This document shows, one piece after another, positions 35,656-44,863 of a stretch of DNA of 64,000 nucleotides (the stretch's first letter is position 1; each line of letters opens with the position of its first letter). Where the stretch lies: the NCBI GenBank assembly GCA_017795085.1, contig CP051246.1, positions 932,514 through 996,513 of the forward strand, read 5' to 3'. The notes under the pieces were generated by a model. The model was not told where the DNA came from. It made no database searches and worked only from the letters and a program-made list of their open reading frames with translations. The translations under genes were made by a program, and so were the position numbers. The DNA is from Salegentibacter sp. (GTDB lineage: Bacteria > Bacteroidota > Bacteroidia > Flavobacteriales > Flavobacteriaceae).

Positions 35656-36492
35656 CTAGAGATCGCGTTTTTTTAATAATCTATACGATAGCAATACAAA
35701 AATCGCTGTCCACGCCAAGACAATAAGAATGGTATACCAGTGTACGGCGTAATCTTTATCGATTTGGGATCCCATTTGGCTGGCTACTGTTTGTACTGAG
35801 CTTAATCGGCTAAAGGGTTCACTGAGTAGGTTCCCCATGGCGGTCATCGGAAAAAAAGAAGCGATATTATCTGCTATTTTTGAATCGTGGAACAATCGCC
35901 ACTTCATCACCCCGTAAGCGATGTTTTCCAAAATCCACCAGATAAAAAGGAAACCCAGGGCAAAGGCTGAGCGTTTTACCAAAATCCCCACAAACATACA
36001 AAAGGCAAAAAAGCCGGTAAGATTAATAAAATAAGCCAGCAGGTATTCTAAATCTGAAAAAATGATAGTAGCTTCTGTATAATCTGAAAAAGATAAACCG
36101 AGAATTAGCGAAATTATAAATAGAAAAACAGTAGAAGCTAATGCAAAAACCAGCACGGTTAGGAATTTAGAGTTTATAAATTCCTTTTTGCTCAGTCCGT
36201 CAATCAGGTTTTGTTTTAAGGTACGGTAGCTGTATTCATTAGACATCATGGAAACAATTACGATGGCAAGGAACAATTTTAATAAAGCTGCGATATAGGA
36301 ATTAAAGTGCCAGATATATGGGAAATTGAATATACCCTGATCGGCCAGGCGAAATTCAATACTACCGAAGTTGAATTCTATAGAAGCAATTAATGCAATA
36401 AAGGTCATCAGAATAAAATAACTGATAATCAGTATTTTTGCCGATCGACTGTATCTTAATTTTTGAAATTCTATGGCTAATAAACGTAACAT
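35656..36492 (-). CDS. ABC transporter permease
   Basis: Membrane subunit of an ABC-2-type exporter, 278 residues with about six transmembrane helices (ILIISYFILMTFIALIA, AALLKLFLAIVIVSMMSN, VLVFALASTVFLFIISLILG, YLLAYFINLTGFFAFCMF, ALGFLFIWWILENIAY, ILIVLAWTAIFVLLSYRL). Its start codon shares a base with the stop of the ATPase gene (36492), so the pair is translationally coupled. The family exports drugs, lipids or peptides; the cargo is not evident. Confidence 0.85.
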   Translation of the reverse strand: MLRLLAIEFQKLRYSRSAKILIISYFILMTFIALIASIEFNFGSIEFRLADQGIFNFPYIWHFNSYIAALLKLFLAIVIVSMMSNEYSYRTLKQNLIDGLSKKEFINSKFLTVLVFALASTVFLFIISLILGLSFSDYTEATIIFSDLEYLLAYFINLTGFFAFCMFVGILVKRSAFALGFLFIWWILENIAYGVMKWRLFHDSKIADNIASFFPMTAMGNLLSEPFSRLSSVQTVASQMGSQIDKDYAVHWYTILIVLAWTAIFVLLSYRLLKKRDL

Positions 36493-37400
36493 CAGGTAGT
36501 TTGGGTTTGGTTGGTTAATTGTAGAAATTGTTCTTCCAGACTTTCACGGCGTTTTACCAGGTAAGAAAGTGAAACCCCTTTTTCAAAGAGGTATTCATTG
36601 ATGCTTTCGGCTTCCATGGGTTCGTTTAAAATAGCCATCACTATATCTTCTTCTTTTTTTGAAACCTTCCCAATTTTAGGATGACTGTTTAAAATTTCTA
36701 TCAGTAAATCTTTGTTTTTTGATTTTAATTCAAAGAAGCCATGGTTGGCGTTTATAGTATTGACAGCGCCACTGTAAAGCATTTTTCCTTGTCTGATAAT
36801 CACTACGTGACTGCATACTTTTTCAACTTCGTCTAATAAGTGGGAAGCTAATAAAATTGTAGTGCCACTGGACGCGATTTTTTTGATAATTTCCCGAATT
36901 TGATGAATTCCCTGCGGGTCTAAACCGTTGGTGGGCTCATCTAAAATTAAAATTTCAGGATCGTTGAGTAGGGTAGAGGCAATTGCCAGGCGTTGCTTCA
37001 TCCCCAGGGAAAAAGTTTTGAATTTACTGTTTTTTCGGTCAAGTAATCCTACCAATTCCAGTTTTTCTTCAATTTTAGCCGTAGGAATTTCTTTGATTTT
37101 ACAAACCAGTTGGAGGTTTTGAACGGCCGTCATATACGGGTAAAAATTAGGGTGCTCAATAATGGCACCTACTTTTTTAAGCGCTTGATGTGTCGAATCC
37201 CGGCCTCCAAACCAGGAAAAACTTCCGGAAGTTTTATTTACCACATTGAGTACCATTCCCAACGTAGTCGATTTTCCACTACCATTGGGGCCTAAAATGC
37301 CGTAAACATTACCTTTTTGAATACTGAAAGAAAGCCCGTCTACAGCAGTAAGCGCACCATATTTTTTTGTAAGTTGATCGAGTTGTAAGATTGTTTCCAA
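36492..37400 (-). CDS. ABC transporter ATP-binding protein
   Basis: ABC-2-type ATPase. The reading frame is open to an ATG at 37691, but homology begins at a TTG at 37400 (M/L-ETILQLDQLTKKYGALTA), giving 302 residues; the extra 97 residues have no family match and overlap a divergent gene. Walker A GILGPNGSGKSTTLGMV, signature FSLGMKQRLAIASTLL, Walker B ILILDEPTNGLDP, and switch histidine in LLASHLLDEVEKV are all present. It partners the permease immediately downstream. Confidence 0.88.
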   Translation of the reverse strand: METILQLDQLTKKYGALTAVDGLSFSIQKGNVYGILGPNGSGKSTTLGMVLNVVNKTSGSFSWFGGRDSTHQALKKVGAIIEHPNFYPYMTAVQNLQLVCKIKEIPTAKIEEKLELVGLLDRKNSKFKTFSLGMKQRLAIASTLLNDPEILILDEPTNGLDPQGIHQIREIIKKIASSGTTILLASHLLDEVEKVCSHVVIIRQGKMLYSGAVNTINANHGFFELKSKNKDLLIEILNSHPKIGKVSKKEEDIVMAILNEPMEAESINEYLFEKGVSLSYLVKRRESLEEQFLQLTNQTQTT

Positions 37401-37493
37401 AATCGAAGAAATGTTTATAATACGACGACGAAGGTACAGTTTTGTTACAATTTTCAGGATATAAACTGTATTTTTGAGGAAAAGCGCCTGGAA

Positions 37494-38561
37494 ATGGAAG
37501 AAAAACTGATGTCTAAAAAAAAGCCGTCGTTCCCCGTAAACGATAGGTTTAACCGTTATCTTGCAAAGCATAATCGCAATACCAAAATCCCTGTTTTTTA
37601 TGATGATTTGTTGCGATTTCAGGGGTGTATTGCTGTTTACGACCACCATGATCAGGATACCTTTTGGGTGCGCTGTTTTTATGAAGAACACGAACGAATT
37701 GAAATTGATAACAGCTTGAAACAGGTCTATACCATTTTACATTCTGATGGTAGCGATGATTCCCTTGAATATTTAAAAGTAGATGCAATTGATTATTGCA
37801 CCTTCGGAAACTCCAAACCTTTTAGAGTGAGGATTCGAAATATCCTGAATGATAGTTTTATGTATTTTTATGTAAAAAAAGCTGATGCTTCCCGAATTTA
37901 CGGACTTGAATTTGAGCATTTGCTTTCTCCACACCGAATCAATTTTTTAGTCTATAAAGACACCCTTATTGAAGAACATATTGCTGGCATCCCGGGAGAT
38001 GTGTTTATAGATGAGCATTTGCCACAATGTGATAACCGGGCGCAAACTCAGATTGCTAAACAATTTGTGAAATTTAACGAACGCTGTACGGTAAGGCTTT
38101 TAGGCGATATGCGTTCGTATAATTATGTGGTAATTCCCACCCATGATTTTGACCACGTAGAATACCAAATCCGAGCGATAGATTTTGATCAGCAATGTTT
38201 TGAAGGTAAATTAAAGGTGTATCGTCCTCAGTTTTTTAAAGAAAACAATATCATGGTAAGTTTAGTGCAGGAAAAACTTCAGGATTCTTCTATTGAGCAA
38301 TATAGAAAAGAGGAACGTTCGCTTTTGGCAAAACGAATGATTAATACCCAGCAGCGTTACCGCGAACTGATACGTTGTATGATTAACGATCACGTTTCTA
38401 CCCGAGATAATGTAAAGCAATTACGCTGGGAGCTTTATAAATATACCCGAGATGTGAAATTTAAACGAGCCAATACCATGGGGCAAATCCTACGTACTGC
38501 TCTAGATTTTGTAATGCGCAATTATCAAGATGTAAATATGAAAAGGCTGTTACAGGATTAA
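37494..38561 (+). CDS. Conserved protein of unknown function
   Basis: 355 residues I do not recognise as a named family; no signal peptide or membrane helix, so cytoplasmic. A basic start (MEEKLMSKKKPSFPVNDRFN; the second ATG at 37509 is an equally possible start), a probable beta-rich middle (VYDHHDQDTFWVRCFYEEHE, YTILHSDGSDDSLEYLKVDA, RVRIRNILNDSFMYFYVKKA) and a helical, basic C-terminus (EERSLLAKRMINTQQRYREL, FVMRNYQDVNMKRLLQD). It is divergent from the ABC exporter. The charged, His-rich, well-ordered sequence looks like a real housekeeping-type protein. Confidence 0.75.
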   Translation: MEEKLMSKKKPSFPVNDRFNRYLAKHNRNTKIPVFYDDLLRFQGCIAVYDHHDQDTFWVRCFYEEHERIEIDNSLKQVYTILHSDGSDDSLEYLKVDAIDYCTFGNSKPFRVRIRNILNDSFMYFYVKKADASRIYGLEFEHLLSPHRINFLVYKDTLIEEHIAGIPGDVFIDEHLPQCDNRAQTQIAKQFVKFNERCTVRLLGDMRSYNYVVIPTHDFDHVEYQIRAIDFDQQCFEGKLKVYRPQFFKENNIMVSLVQEKLQDSSIEQYRKEERSLLAKRMINTQQRYRELIRCMINDHVSTRDNVKQLRWELYKYTRDVKFKRANTMGQILRTALDFVMRNYQDVNMKRLLQD

Positions 38562-38642
38562 GAAAAAGCCTCTAAGCTTCCGAAATAGTTTCGCAGGTGA
38601 TTTTTTTTGAAATTAAGATTGATTAAAAATCACTTTACGTAT

Positions 38643-38684
38643 ATAAAAAAAAGAGGTCTTCGGAAATTTATTCTCCGAAGACCT
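38643..38684 (-). terminator. Rho-independent terminator of nrdJ
   Basis: Perfect 11-bp stem AGGTCTTCGGA (38654-38664) with TCCGAAGACCT (38674-38684). On the minus strand it is followed by a run of T residues after CC. It lies 63 bases after the nrdJ stop. Confidence 0.88.
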
Positions 38685-38747
38685 TTCAAATTGCTAATTT
38701 ATAATTATTTCATTCTGATATTTCCCCTTTGGGGATTAGGGGCTTCT

Positions 38748-41306
38748 TTATCCACATTTTGAAGAGCCACAGTCTTTACAGGTTAAGCAGCCTTCCTGAT
38801 AGATGAGGTTAGAAGAATTACAATTGGTACATTTTTGTTTTTTGGCAACGGTACCATCTGCGATATAGCGTTTTAAGGCACGAGCCACCCCATTTTTCCA
38901 GGTGTTTATCGATTCGCTGTCCAGTTGCAGACTGTTGATCAAATCAACTACTTTTTCAATAGACATCCCATGGCGAAGCGTACTGGAAATCAATTTTGCA
39001 TAGTTCCAATACTCCGGATTGAATTTATGCGATAATCCTTCAATGGTGGTTTTGTAACCACGCTTGTTCTGGTATTGAAAATCATAGCGGGAAGTTCCGT
39101 CTTCATTCCGGTTTTTGATAATCAGGCCTTCGTTAACCCAACGTGGAATTAAAATTCCATCTTCATCATCAGCAAAACCAGTAAAGATTTCATAAGGACG
39201 CCCATCAATTAAACCGATAAAAGCAATCCATTTGTCTTTATTATTTTGAAAGCGCACCACATCAGATTTTAAGGTATTCGGCCGACTGGTAGGGAATGGG
39301 GAATTACTATTTTCCTCTTCTTCAGCTTTCTTTTCTTCATTGGAGATTAAAACTCCGCTTCTGGAGCCATCGCGATAAACGGTCACACCTTTACAGCCGG
39401 CCTGCCAGGCTTCCAAATATAATTGCCCAACCAAATCTTCAGAAACATTATTGGGTAGGTTAATCGTAACACTAATAGAATGGTCTACCCATTTTTGAAC
39501 GGCGCCTTGCATACGTACTTTACTCAGCCAGTCTACATCGTTGGAAGTGGCCTGATAATACGGAGATTGTTTTACCAGTTCCTCCAGTTCCTTTTCATCG
39601 TAGTTTTTTTCAGTGTCGTGGCCTTTTACGCGCATCCACTCTTTAAATCTGTGGTGGAAAACCACATATTCTTCCCAGCTGTCGCCAACTTCATCTACAA
39701 AATCAACGCGGCTGTCTTTATCATTCGGGTTTACTTTTCTTCTTCGTTTATATACCGGAAGGAAAACCGGCTCAATACCAGAGGTGGTTTGGGTCATTAA
39801 ACTGGTTGTGCCGGTAGGGGCAATAGTAAGCAGCGCAATATTTCTTCGGCCGTATTCCAGCATATCGTAGTAGAGCTTTTCATCGGCTTCCCGCAATCGC
39901 TGGATAAACGGATTGTTTTTTTCCCTTTCTGAATCGAAAATAGTAAACGCACCTCGGTCTTTTGCGGTGTAAACTGAAGCACGATAGGCTTCGATAGCAA
40001 TAGTTTTATGAATTTCAGTTGAAAAATCGACGCCTTCTTCGCTACCATATTTGATGCCTAATCCGGCCAGCATATCGCCTTCGGCGGTGATGCCAATTCC
40101 GGTACGGCGGCCTTCTTTGGCTTTTTTCCTGATGTTCATCCATAGGTTTCTTTCCACACCTTTGATTTCTTCCCCTTCAGGATCGCCATCGATTTTGGCT
40201 AAAATACCGTCAATTTTTTCCAGTTCAAGATCAATAATATCGTCCATAATACGTTGCGCGGCTGCTATGTGTTTTTTGAACTTATCAAAATTGAATTTTG
40301 CATTTTCGGTAAAGGGCTCTTCAACGTATGAATAGAGGTTGATGGCCAATAAACGACAACTGTCATAAGGGCAAAGCGGAATCTCCCCACACGGATTGGT
40401 GGAAACCGTTTTATAGCCTAAATCGGCATAACAATCGGGTACAGATTCATTGATTACCGTATCCCAAAAAAGGATTCCGGGTTCGGCCGATTGCCAGGCA
40501 TTATGAACAATTTTTTTCCAAAGTTTCTCTGCTTCTATCTCTTTAGATTTCTTCGGATTTTCACTAAAAACCGGGTATTTTTGAACGTAGTTGCCATTGT
40601 TTTTTACCGCACGCATAAATTCATCATCAATCCGAACTGAAACGTTGGCGCCGGTTACTTTACCTTGTTCCATTTTTGCATCGATAAAATCTTCAGAATC
40701 GGGGTGGTTGATGGATACCGAAAGCATAAGCGCACCACGCCTCCCGTCTTGGGCAACCTCACGGGTAGAATTGGAATAACGTTCCATAAATGGTACAATT
40801 CCAGTTGAGGTTAAAGCCGAATTTTTAACGGCCGAACCTTTAGGACGAATATGCGAGAGATCGTGGCCAACTCCGCCACGTCGTTTCATAAGCTGCACCT
40901 GTTCCTGGTCTATTTTCATCACACCACCATAGGAATCTGAATTGCCGTCGTTCCCAATCACAAAACAGTTGGATAAAGATGCAATTTGATAAGGGTTACC
41001 AATACCCGCCATAGGACTACCTTGAGGAACAATGTATTTGAAGTCTTTAATAAGGTCAAAAACCTCCTCTTCACTCATTGGATTAGGATAGTTTTTTTCA
41101 ACACGGGCAATTTCTTTGGCAATACGACGGTGCATATCGTTTGGGGTAAGTTCATAGATATTGCCATCAGAATCTTTTAGAGCATATTTATTTACCCATA
41201 CCCGGGCAGCTAAATCATCTCCTTTAAAATATTTTAGAGAGGCCTGGTAGGCTTCGTCCTGAGTGTAAGTTTTTTGGGGAGGGGCAGTAGTAATTGGCGC
41301 GCTCAT
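38748..41306 (-). CDS. nrdJ: Adenosylcobalamin-dependent ribonucleoside-diphosphate reductase (class II)
   Basis: Class II (B12-dependent) ribonucleotide reductase, 852 residues. Active-site segments: SLSNCFVIGNDGNSDSYGGV (reducible Cys), MKRRGGVGHDLSHIRPKGSA, STNPCGEIPLCPYDSCRLLA (radical Cys in the PCGE motif), ALLTIAPTGTTSLMTQTTSG and KGVTVYRDGSRSGVL. After about residue 690 a TSCPD-like domain (FIGLIDGRPYEIFTGFADDE) precedes a C-terminal Zn-ribbon CTNCNSSNLIYQEGCLTCKD CGSSKCG. No NrdR box or cobalamin riboswitch was found upstream by eye. The enzyme works with or without oxygen but needs cobalamin. Confidence 0.95.
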   Translation of the reverse strand: MSAPITTAPPQKTYTQDEAYQASLKYFKGDDLAARVWVNKYALKDSDGNIYELTPNDMHRRIAKEIARVEKNYPNPMSEEEVFDLIKDFKYIVPQGSPMAGIGNPYQIASLSNCFVIGNDGNSDSYGGVMKIDQEQVQLMKRRGGVGHDLSHIRPKGSAVKNSALTSTGIVPFMERYSNSTREVAQDGRRGALMLSVSINHPDSEDFIDAKMEQGKVTGANVSVRIDDEFMRAVKNNGNYVQKYPVFSENPKKSKEIEAEKLWKKIVHNAWQSAEPGILFWDTVINESVPDCYADLGYKTVSTNPCGEIPLCPYDSCRLLAINLYSYVEEPFTENAKFNFDKFKKHIAAAQRIMDDIIDLELEKIDGILAKIDGDPEGEEIKGVERNLWMNIRKKAKEGRRTGIGITAEGDMLAGLGIKYGSEEGVDFSTEIHKTIAIEAYRASVYTAKDRGAFTIFDSEREKNNPFIQRLREADEKLYYDMLEYGRRNIALLTIAPTGTTSLMTQTTSGIEPVFLPVYKRRRKVNPNDKDSRVDFVDEVGDSWEEYVVFHHRFKEWMRVKGHDTEKNYDEKELEELVKQSPYYQATSNDVDWLSKVRMQGAVQKWVDHSISVTINLPNNVSEDLVGQLYLEAWQAGCKGVTVYRDGSRSGVLISNEEKKAEEEENSNSPFPTSRPNTLKSDVVRFQNNKDKWIAFIGLIDGRPYEIFTGFADDEDGILIPRWVNEGLIIKNRNEDGTSRYDFQYQNKRGYKTTIEGLSHKFNPEYWNYAKLISSTLRHGMSIEKVVDLINSLQLDSESINTWKNGVARALKRYIADGTVAKKQKCTNCNSSNLIYQEGCLTCKDCGSSKCG

Positions 41307-41722
41307 AGAATTTAATTTTCAGGTTAGTATTCGTTTCAAAAATGATAGGTAAATATATGCAAACAAAGCCAACAATTTTGCAGGGTGGTTTAAAAAGTTA
41401 TCAAAAAAATAATGTTAATTAATTGATTATTAGTTTTTTATTAATTTATCAACATTGAGAAGTTTACAAAAAAATGAAAAAAATAAAAAATGAATTTGGT
41501 GCGTAATAAGCTATTGAGAGGGATGAAGTTAGCGGTAAGGATGGGGACGAAATACCAAGAACAAAGAAAATTTTTGGAGTAATTCAGGAAGTGTTTTTGC
41601 TGAAGTAGTTATAGAATACGGGTGGTTTTTTGCTTAATTACCTATAGTAGGATTATAAGGAGTTGTGTCGCATTCCATTGTAACAATCCCAAGAATAAGT
41701 TGTCTTTAAAGAAAATAACATA
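41307..41722. other. AT-rich intergenic region of about 415 bases
   Basis: No gene is supported. It holds a loose inverted repeat (AATGTTAATTAAT near 41411 and ATTAATTTATCAACATT near 41440-41456) and the divergent promoters of nrdJ and the peptidase gene. No clear riboswitch fold was seen. Confidence 0.5.
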
Positions 41723-43105
41723 ATGATCTATCTCAGATTAATTCTGATAAGTTTGCTATTAATCGTTTCAAAACTGCATTCTCAGGTACCCTCCAATATT
41801 CAAAATACTACATGGAAGCAAGAGGGTTATGACAGAATTTTAAAATTAAAAGATTCTACTTATTCCTATTATAACTTTAATCAATACCATTGCTCTGCAT
41901 TGGTCAAAGGTGATTTTAATGGTCGCTTTAAGATAGTTGATATAAATAGTCATAATCTAATTTTAAACCCTGGAGGTATTGTTAATTACAGGTTTAAGAA
42001 AATTGAATCTATTCCTAAGGAGTGTGAAGTTTTAAATAATGAGGAGAAAACATTTGAAATTAATTTCAAATCATTTTGGGTGACCTTCAAGGACAATTAT
42101 GCTTTTTTCGATAAACGAGATGTTAACTGGGAAGAGGTTTATACCAAATACCTACCACTTATTAGAAACTTAAAAACCAAGGAAGAATTCGCTTTAATTT
42201 TAAATGAGATAACTAAAGAATTTAATGACGGCCATATTAATTTAGAAATTCCAGATTCAATTGTAAGCCTACAAAATTCATCATCTAAAGCTATCTCTAT
42301 CTCCAAAGCACAAGTACAATCAGATATCATAAAGAAGTATGTAGAAAATAGTAGATCATACAATCACGGTGTATTGAAATGGGGGAAATTAAAAAATAGG
42401 AATATTGGATACATCAGCATATCTGATATGAATAATTTTGCTAATTATGTCCCGGAAGAACTTCAAAATTCAGATAAATTTGATAGTATTTATAGTAGTG
42501 AAATTGACCGGGTGAATCCATTAAAATACTTTGAACAAGAGATAGAAGGAGTTAATGAAATTTTACCTCGAGTGAAAAATGACTTAAAAAATACTCAAGC
42601 CACAATAATTGATTTGAGGTTTAATGGAGGTGGATATGAAACAGTAGCCTTAGAATTATTAAGTTATTTCGTTGCCCAGGAATTAGAAATTCTTTCGATA
42701 AAAGCTAAAACAAAAAACGGTTTTACTCCCCTTCAAATTTTCTCTCTGACACCGAAATCAAAAGATAATAAGCCAGTATATTTATTAATGAGTCCATTTA
42801 CTGCCAGCGCAGCAGAAATATTTGTTTTGGGGTCCCTTCCTTATTCCAATTTTGAAAGATTCGGTTCCAAAAGTGCAGGGATATTTTCGGAAATTTTATG
42901 GAAAGAATTACCTATAGGTTGGGAGTTTAGTTTGTCCAATGAAGTATATCTAGATACTAAAGGAATAAGTTATGAAGGGGAAGGAATTCCAGTAAATCAT
43001 GAGTTTAATTATTCAACAAACAAATCTAAGTTTTACAAAAAATTTTATAGGAAAGAAAAGTTCGAAGATATTCTTCTAGAAAATATAATCGAATCTGATT
43101 TTTAG
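41723..43105 (+). CDS. S41 family (C-terminal processing-like) peptidase
   Basis: Secreted or periplasmic protein of 460 residues with signal peptide MIYLRLILISLLLIVSKLHS. The C-terminal part matches S41/tail-specific protease folds: TQATIIDLRFNGGGYETVAL, ALELLSYFVAQ and the Ser-containing PFTASAAEIFVLGSLP (nucleophile Ser near residue 364), then RFGSKSAGIF and an EGEGIPVNHEF segment. The N-terminal ~110 residues are a beta-rich lead domain. No PDZ domain is visible. The gene looks more AT-rich than its neighbours and is flanked by unrelated genes, so it may be a recent insertion; this is a weak impression. Confidence 0.82.
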   Translation: MIYLRLILISLLLIVSKLHSQVPSNIQNTTWKQEGYDRILKLKDSTYSYYNFNQYHCSALVKGDFNGRFKIVDINSHNLILNPGGIVNYRFKKIESIPKECEVLNNEEKTFEINFKSFWVTFKDNYAFFDKRDVNWEEVYTKYLPLIRNLKTKEEFALILNEITKEFNDGHINLEIPDSIVSLQNSSSKAISISKAQVQSDIIKKYVENSRSYNHGVLKWGKLKNRNIGYISISDMNNFANYVPEELQNSDKFDSIYSSEIDRVNPLKYFEQEIEGVNEILPRVKNDLKNTQATIIDLRFNGGGYETVALELLSYFVAQELEILSIKAKTKNGFTPLQIFSLTPKSKDNKPVYLLMSPFTASAAEIFVLGSLPYSNFERFGSKSAGIFSEILWKELPIGWEFSLSNEVYLDTKGISYEGEGIPVNHEFNYSTNKSKFYKKFYRKEKFEDILLENIIESDF

Positions 43106-43264
43106 AAGTAATGTGGTATCGGGATGACGTTTGTAGGTATTTTTCTGGTTTTATTAAAGTACCAGATCAAAGTATTACCTACAGCATAAATAGAAGAAGC
43201 CGATCCTTAAAAAAGAACCGGCCTTCCTTGAATTAACACCTATGAAAATTCAAAATAAAAACCT

Positions 43265-44713
43265 TTATTCTGAAACCGACCAGATAGAATATCCGTTTGC
43301 GGGAGCTTCTAAATTGGCGGTCCCGTTTTCATCGGAGGTAGGGATATGTGTTGTGTTTCCGCTATAATCTAATAGCTCAACATTATTCCAATTTGTTTGA
43401 ACGTTGCGGCGTTTGGTGTTGTTACCAGTACTAATATATAGAATTAATCCCGGGTTTTCACTATTTCCGTTTCTTTTCATGATATATTCATCATTATCAA
43501 CATGTAGAATATCTACTTCGCCAGTGGCCAGGCTGTTATGAATGGTGATTAACTGCTGAATTTCTTGCTGAAATTCCTCATTTTCATAATCGGAATAAAA
43601 AATCGTAGGGTAGCCATCGTGGGTTAAAATGTAAGCATAGGCTTTCATTTTATTTTCAGGAGCAATGCGGTTATCTTCATTTTCATCTTTTTCAGTATCG
43701 TGATTGGCTGTAAAGGTTACTGCTTGCTCAGGATAGGTTTGTCTGAGCATTTCGTCTTCTAAAATTGTTAAATCCTTATGGCGGTCAAAGGCTTCTTCCA
43801 TACGATAAAAAGCGGCAAAATCAAAAGCGCGAATACCGGTTTCCTCCACCCAATCTATCAATACATTGGCATTGCCGTCGTAATTTTCACCTACGGCAAA
43901 CCCACCAACCTCGTCCATCCAGTCACGAATTACCCATTCGCCAAATCCTTTTACATAATCAAAACGCCAACCGTCAAAACCCATTTCATTTTTATAGTAT
44001 TTTGCCACGGAATTTTCATCTTTCCAAAACCAATCCTGGACGTATTGCTGGTGGTGACAAAGGTCTTGTTCTGAAAAGAATAAATCGCCCTCATCACTTT
44101 CGTGAGTATCGTTGGGGTGAAAATGCTCATAACTTCGGTTAAACATCCCTGAAGCGTTTCCGTGTTCTTCGTCAAAATTGGTGTAGGTTTCCTTATCACG
44201 GTATGAATTATATTCGAGACCGCCCCCCGAATTATGATTCAAAACAATGTCGGCAATTACTTCCAGGCCTAAATCGTGGGATGCTGCGATAAGGTCTTCC
44301 AGCTCTTCGCGGGTTCCGAAGCGGGTAGGGATAGTGCCATGCTGGTCGTATTCCCCAAAATCAAAATAATCGGAAGGATCGTAGCCCATAGAATAACCAC
44401 CGGACTGCCCTTTTGTAGCTACCGGAAGCCAAAGTCGGTCTATACCTGCATCGGCCCAGCCTTCGACTTTGTCGGAGAGGTTGGTCCACCATTCGTGGCG
44501 GGGTTCTACATCCCAATAAAAGGTTTGCATCATTACTTTTTGACCGCTTGAATACTCCTCTAAATCCAACATTTTCGGCTCTTCATTTTCTTCAGGAAGT
44601 TCACTGTCAGTATCATCAGGGTCGGTAACAGCTTCATCGTCATCTTTGCTGCAAGCTGCAAAGCTCAGTGCCAGGCTTAAAAATGCCGGGGCGATATATT
44701 TTTTTAATTTCAT
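43265..44713 (-). CDS. GH13 alpha-amylase, surface lipoprotein (SusG-like position)
   Basis: Secreted amylase of 482 residues from the ATG at 44713 (MKLKKYIAPAFLSLALSFAA then Cys, a lipobox); the longer frame from 44788 runs into a dispersed repeat and is rejected. GH13 motifs in order: EVIADIVLNHNSGGGLEYNS, the nucleophile in DGWRFDYVKGFGEW, the acid/base in GFAVGENYDGN, and FTANHDTEKDENEDNR. An acidic stretch after the lipobox fits surface export. It is last in the minus-strand sus operon, after the susE-like gene, and cuts starch outside the cell. Confidence 0.92.
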   Translation of the reverse strand: MKLKKYIAPAFLSLALSFAACSKDDDEAVTDPDDTDSELPEENEEPKMLDLEEYSSGQKVMMQTFYWDVEPRHEWWTNLSDKVEGWADAGIDRLWLPVATKGQSGGYSMGYDPSDYFDFGEYDQHGTIPTRFGTREELEDLIAASHDLGLEVIADIVLNHNSGGGLEYNSYRDKETYTNFDEEHGNASGMFNRSYEHFHPNDTHESDEGDLFFSEQDLCHHQQYVQDWFWKDENSVAKYYKNEMGFDGWRFDYVKGFGEWVIRDWMDEVGGFAVGENYDGNANVLIDWVEETGIRAFDFAAFYRMEEAFDRHKDLTILEDEMLRQTYPEQAVTFTANHDTEKDENEDNRIAPENKMKAYAYILTHDGYPTIFYSDYENEEFQQEIQQLITIHNSLATGEVDILHVDNDEYIMKRNGNSENPGLILYISTGNNTKRRNVQTNWNNVELLDYSGNTTHIPTSDENGTANLEAPANGYSIWSVSE

Positions 44714-44726
44714 ATATTTTTGAATT

Positions 44727-44844
44727 AAAAAAGGCTGTCTGAAAAGTCCTGTTATCGTCAAGCTGTCCCGACTTTTTGGGATTGTCAAACGCTTAGATTC
44801 TGAAATGAATTCAGAATAACGACTTTTTAATTTTTCAGGCAGCC
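44727..44844 (-). terminator. Large terminator-like stem holding a dispersed repeat
   Basis: GGCTGTCTGAAAA (44733-44745) pairs with TTTTCAGGCAGCC (44832-44844) with one G-T pair; on the minus strand a T6 run follows. The loop contains a CGTC...GACG repeat (44756-44822, TCGTCAAGCTGTCCCGAC ... CAGAATAACGAC). It lies between the susE-like gene and the amylase gene, so it could lower amylase expression relative to susCDE. Confidence 0.65.
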
Positions 44845-44863
44845 CTTAAATTAACCTAGTCTT

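Noticed and set aside
37401..37691. 97-residue N-terminal extension of the ABC ATPase frame
   Set aside because: Homology to ABC ATPases begins only at the TTG at 37400; the extension overlaps the divergent gene at 37494 and has no family match.
41307..41722. Possible cobalamin riboswitch upstream of nrdJ
   Set aside because: No conserved B12-box or GC-rich multi-stem structure could be seen in this AT-rich stretch; a covariance-model search would be decisive.
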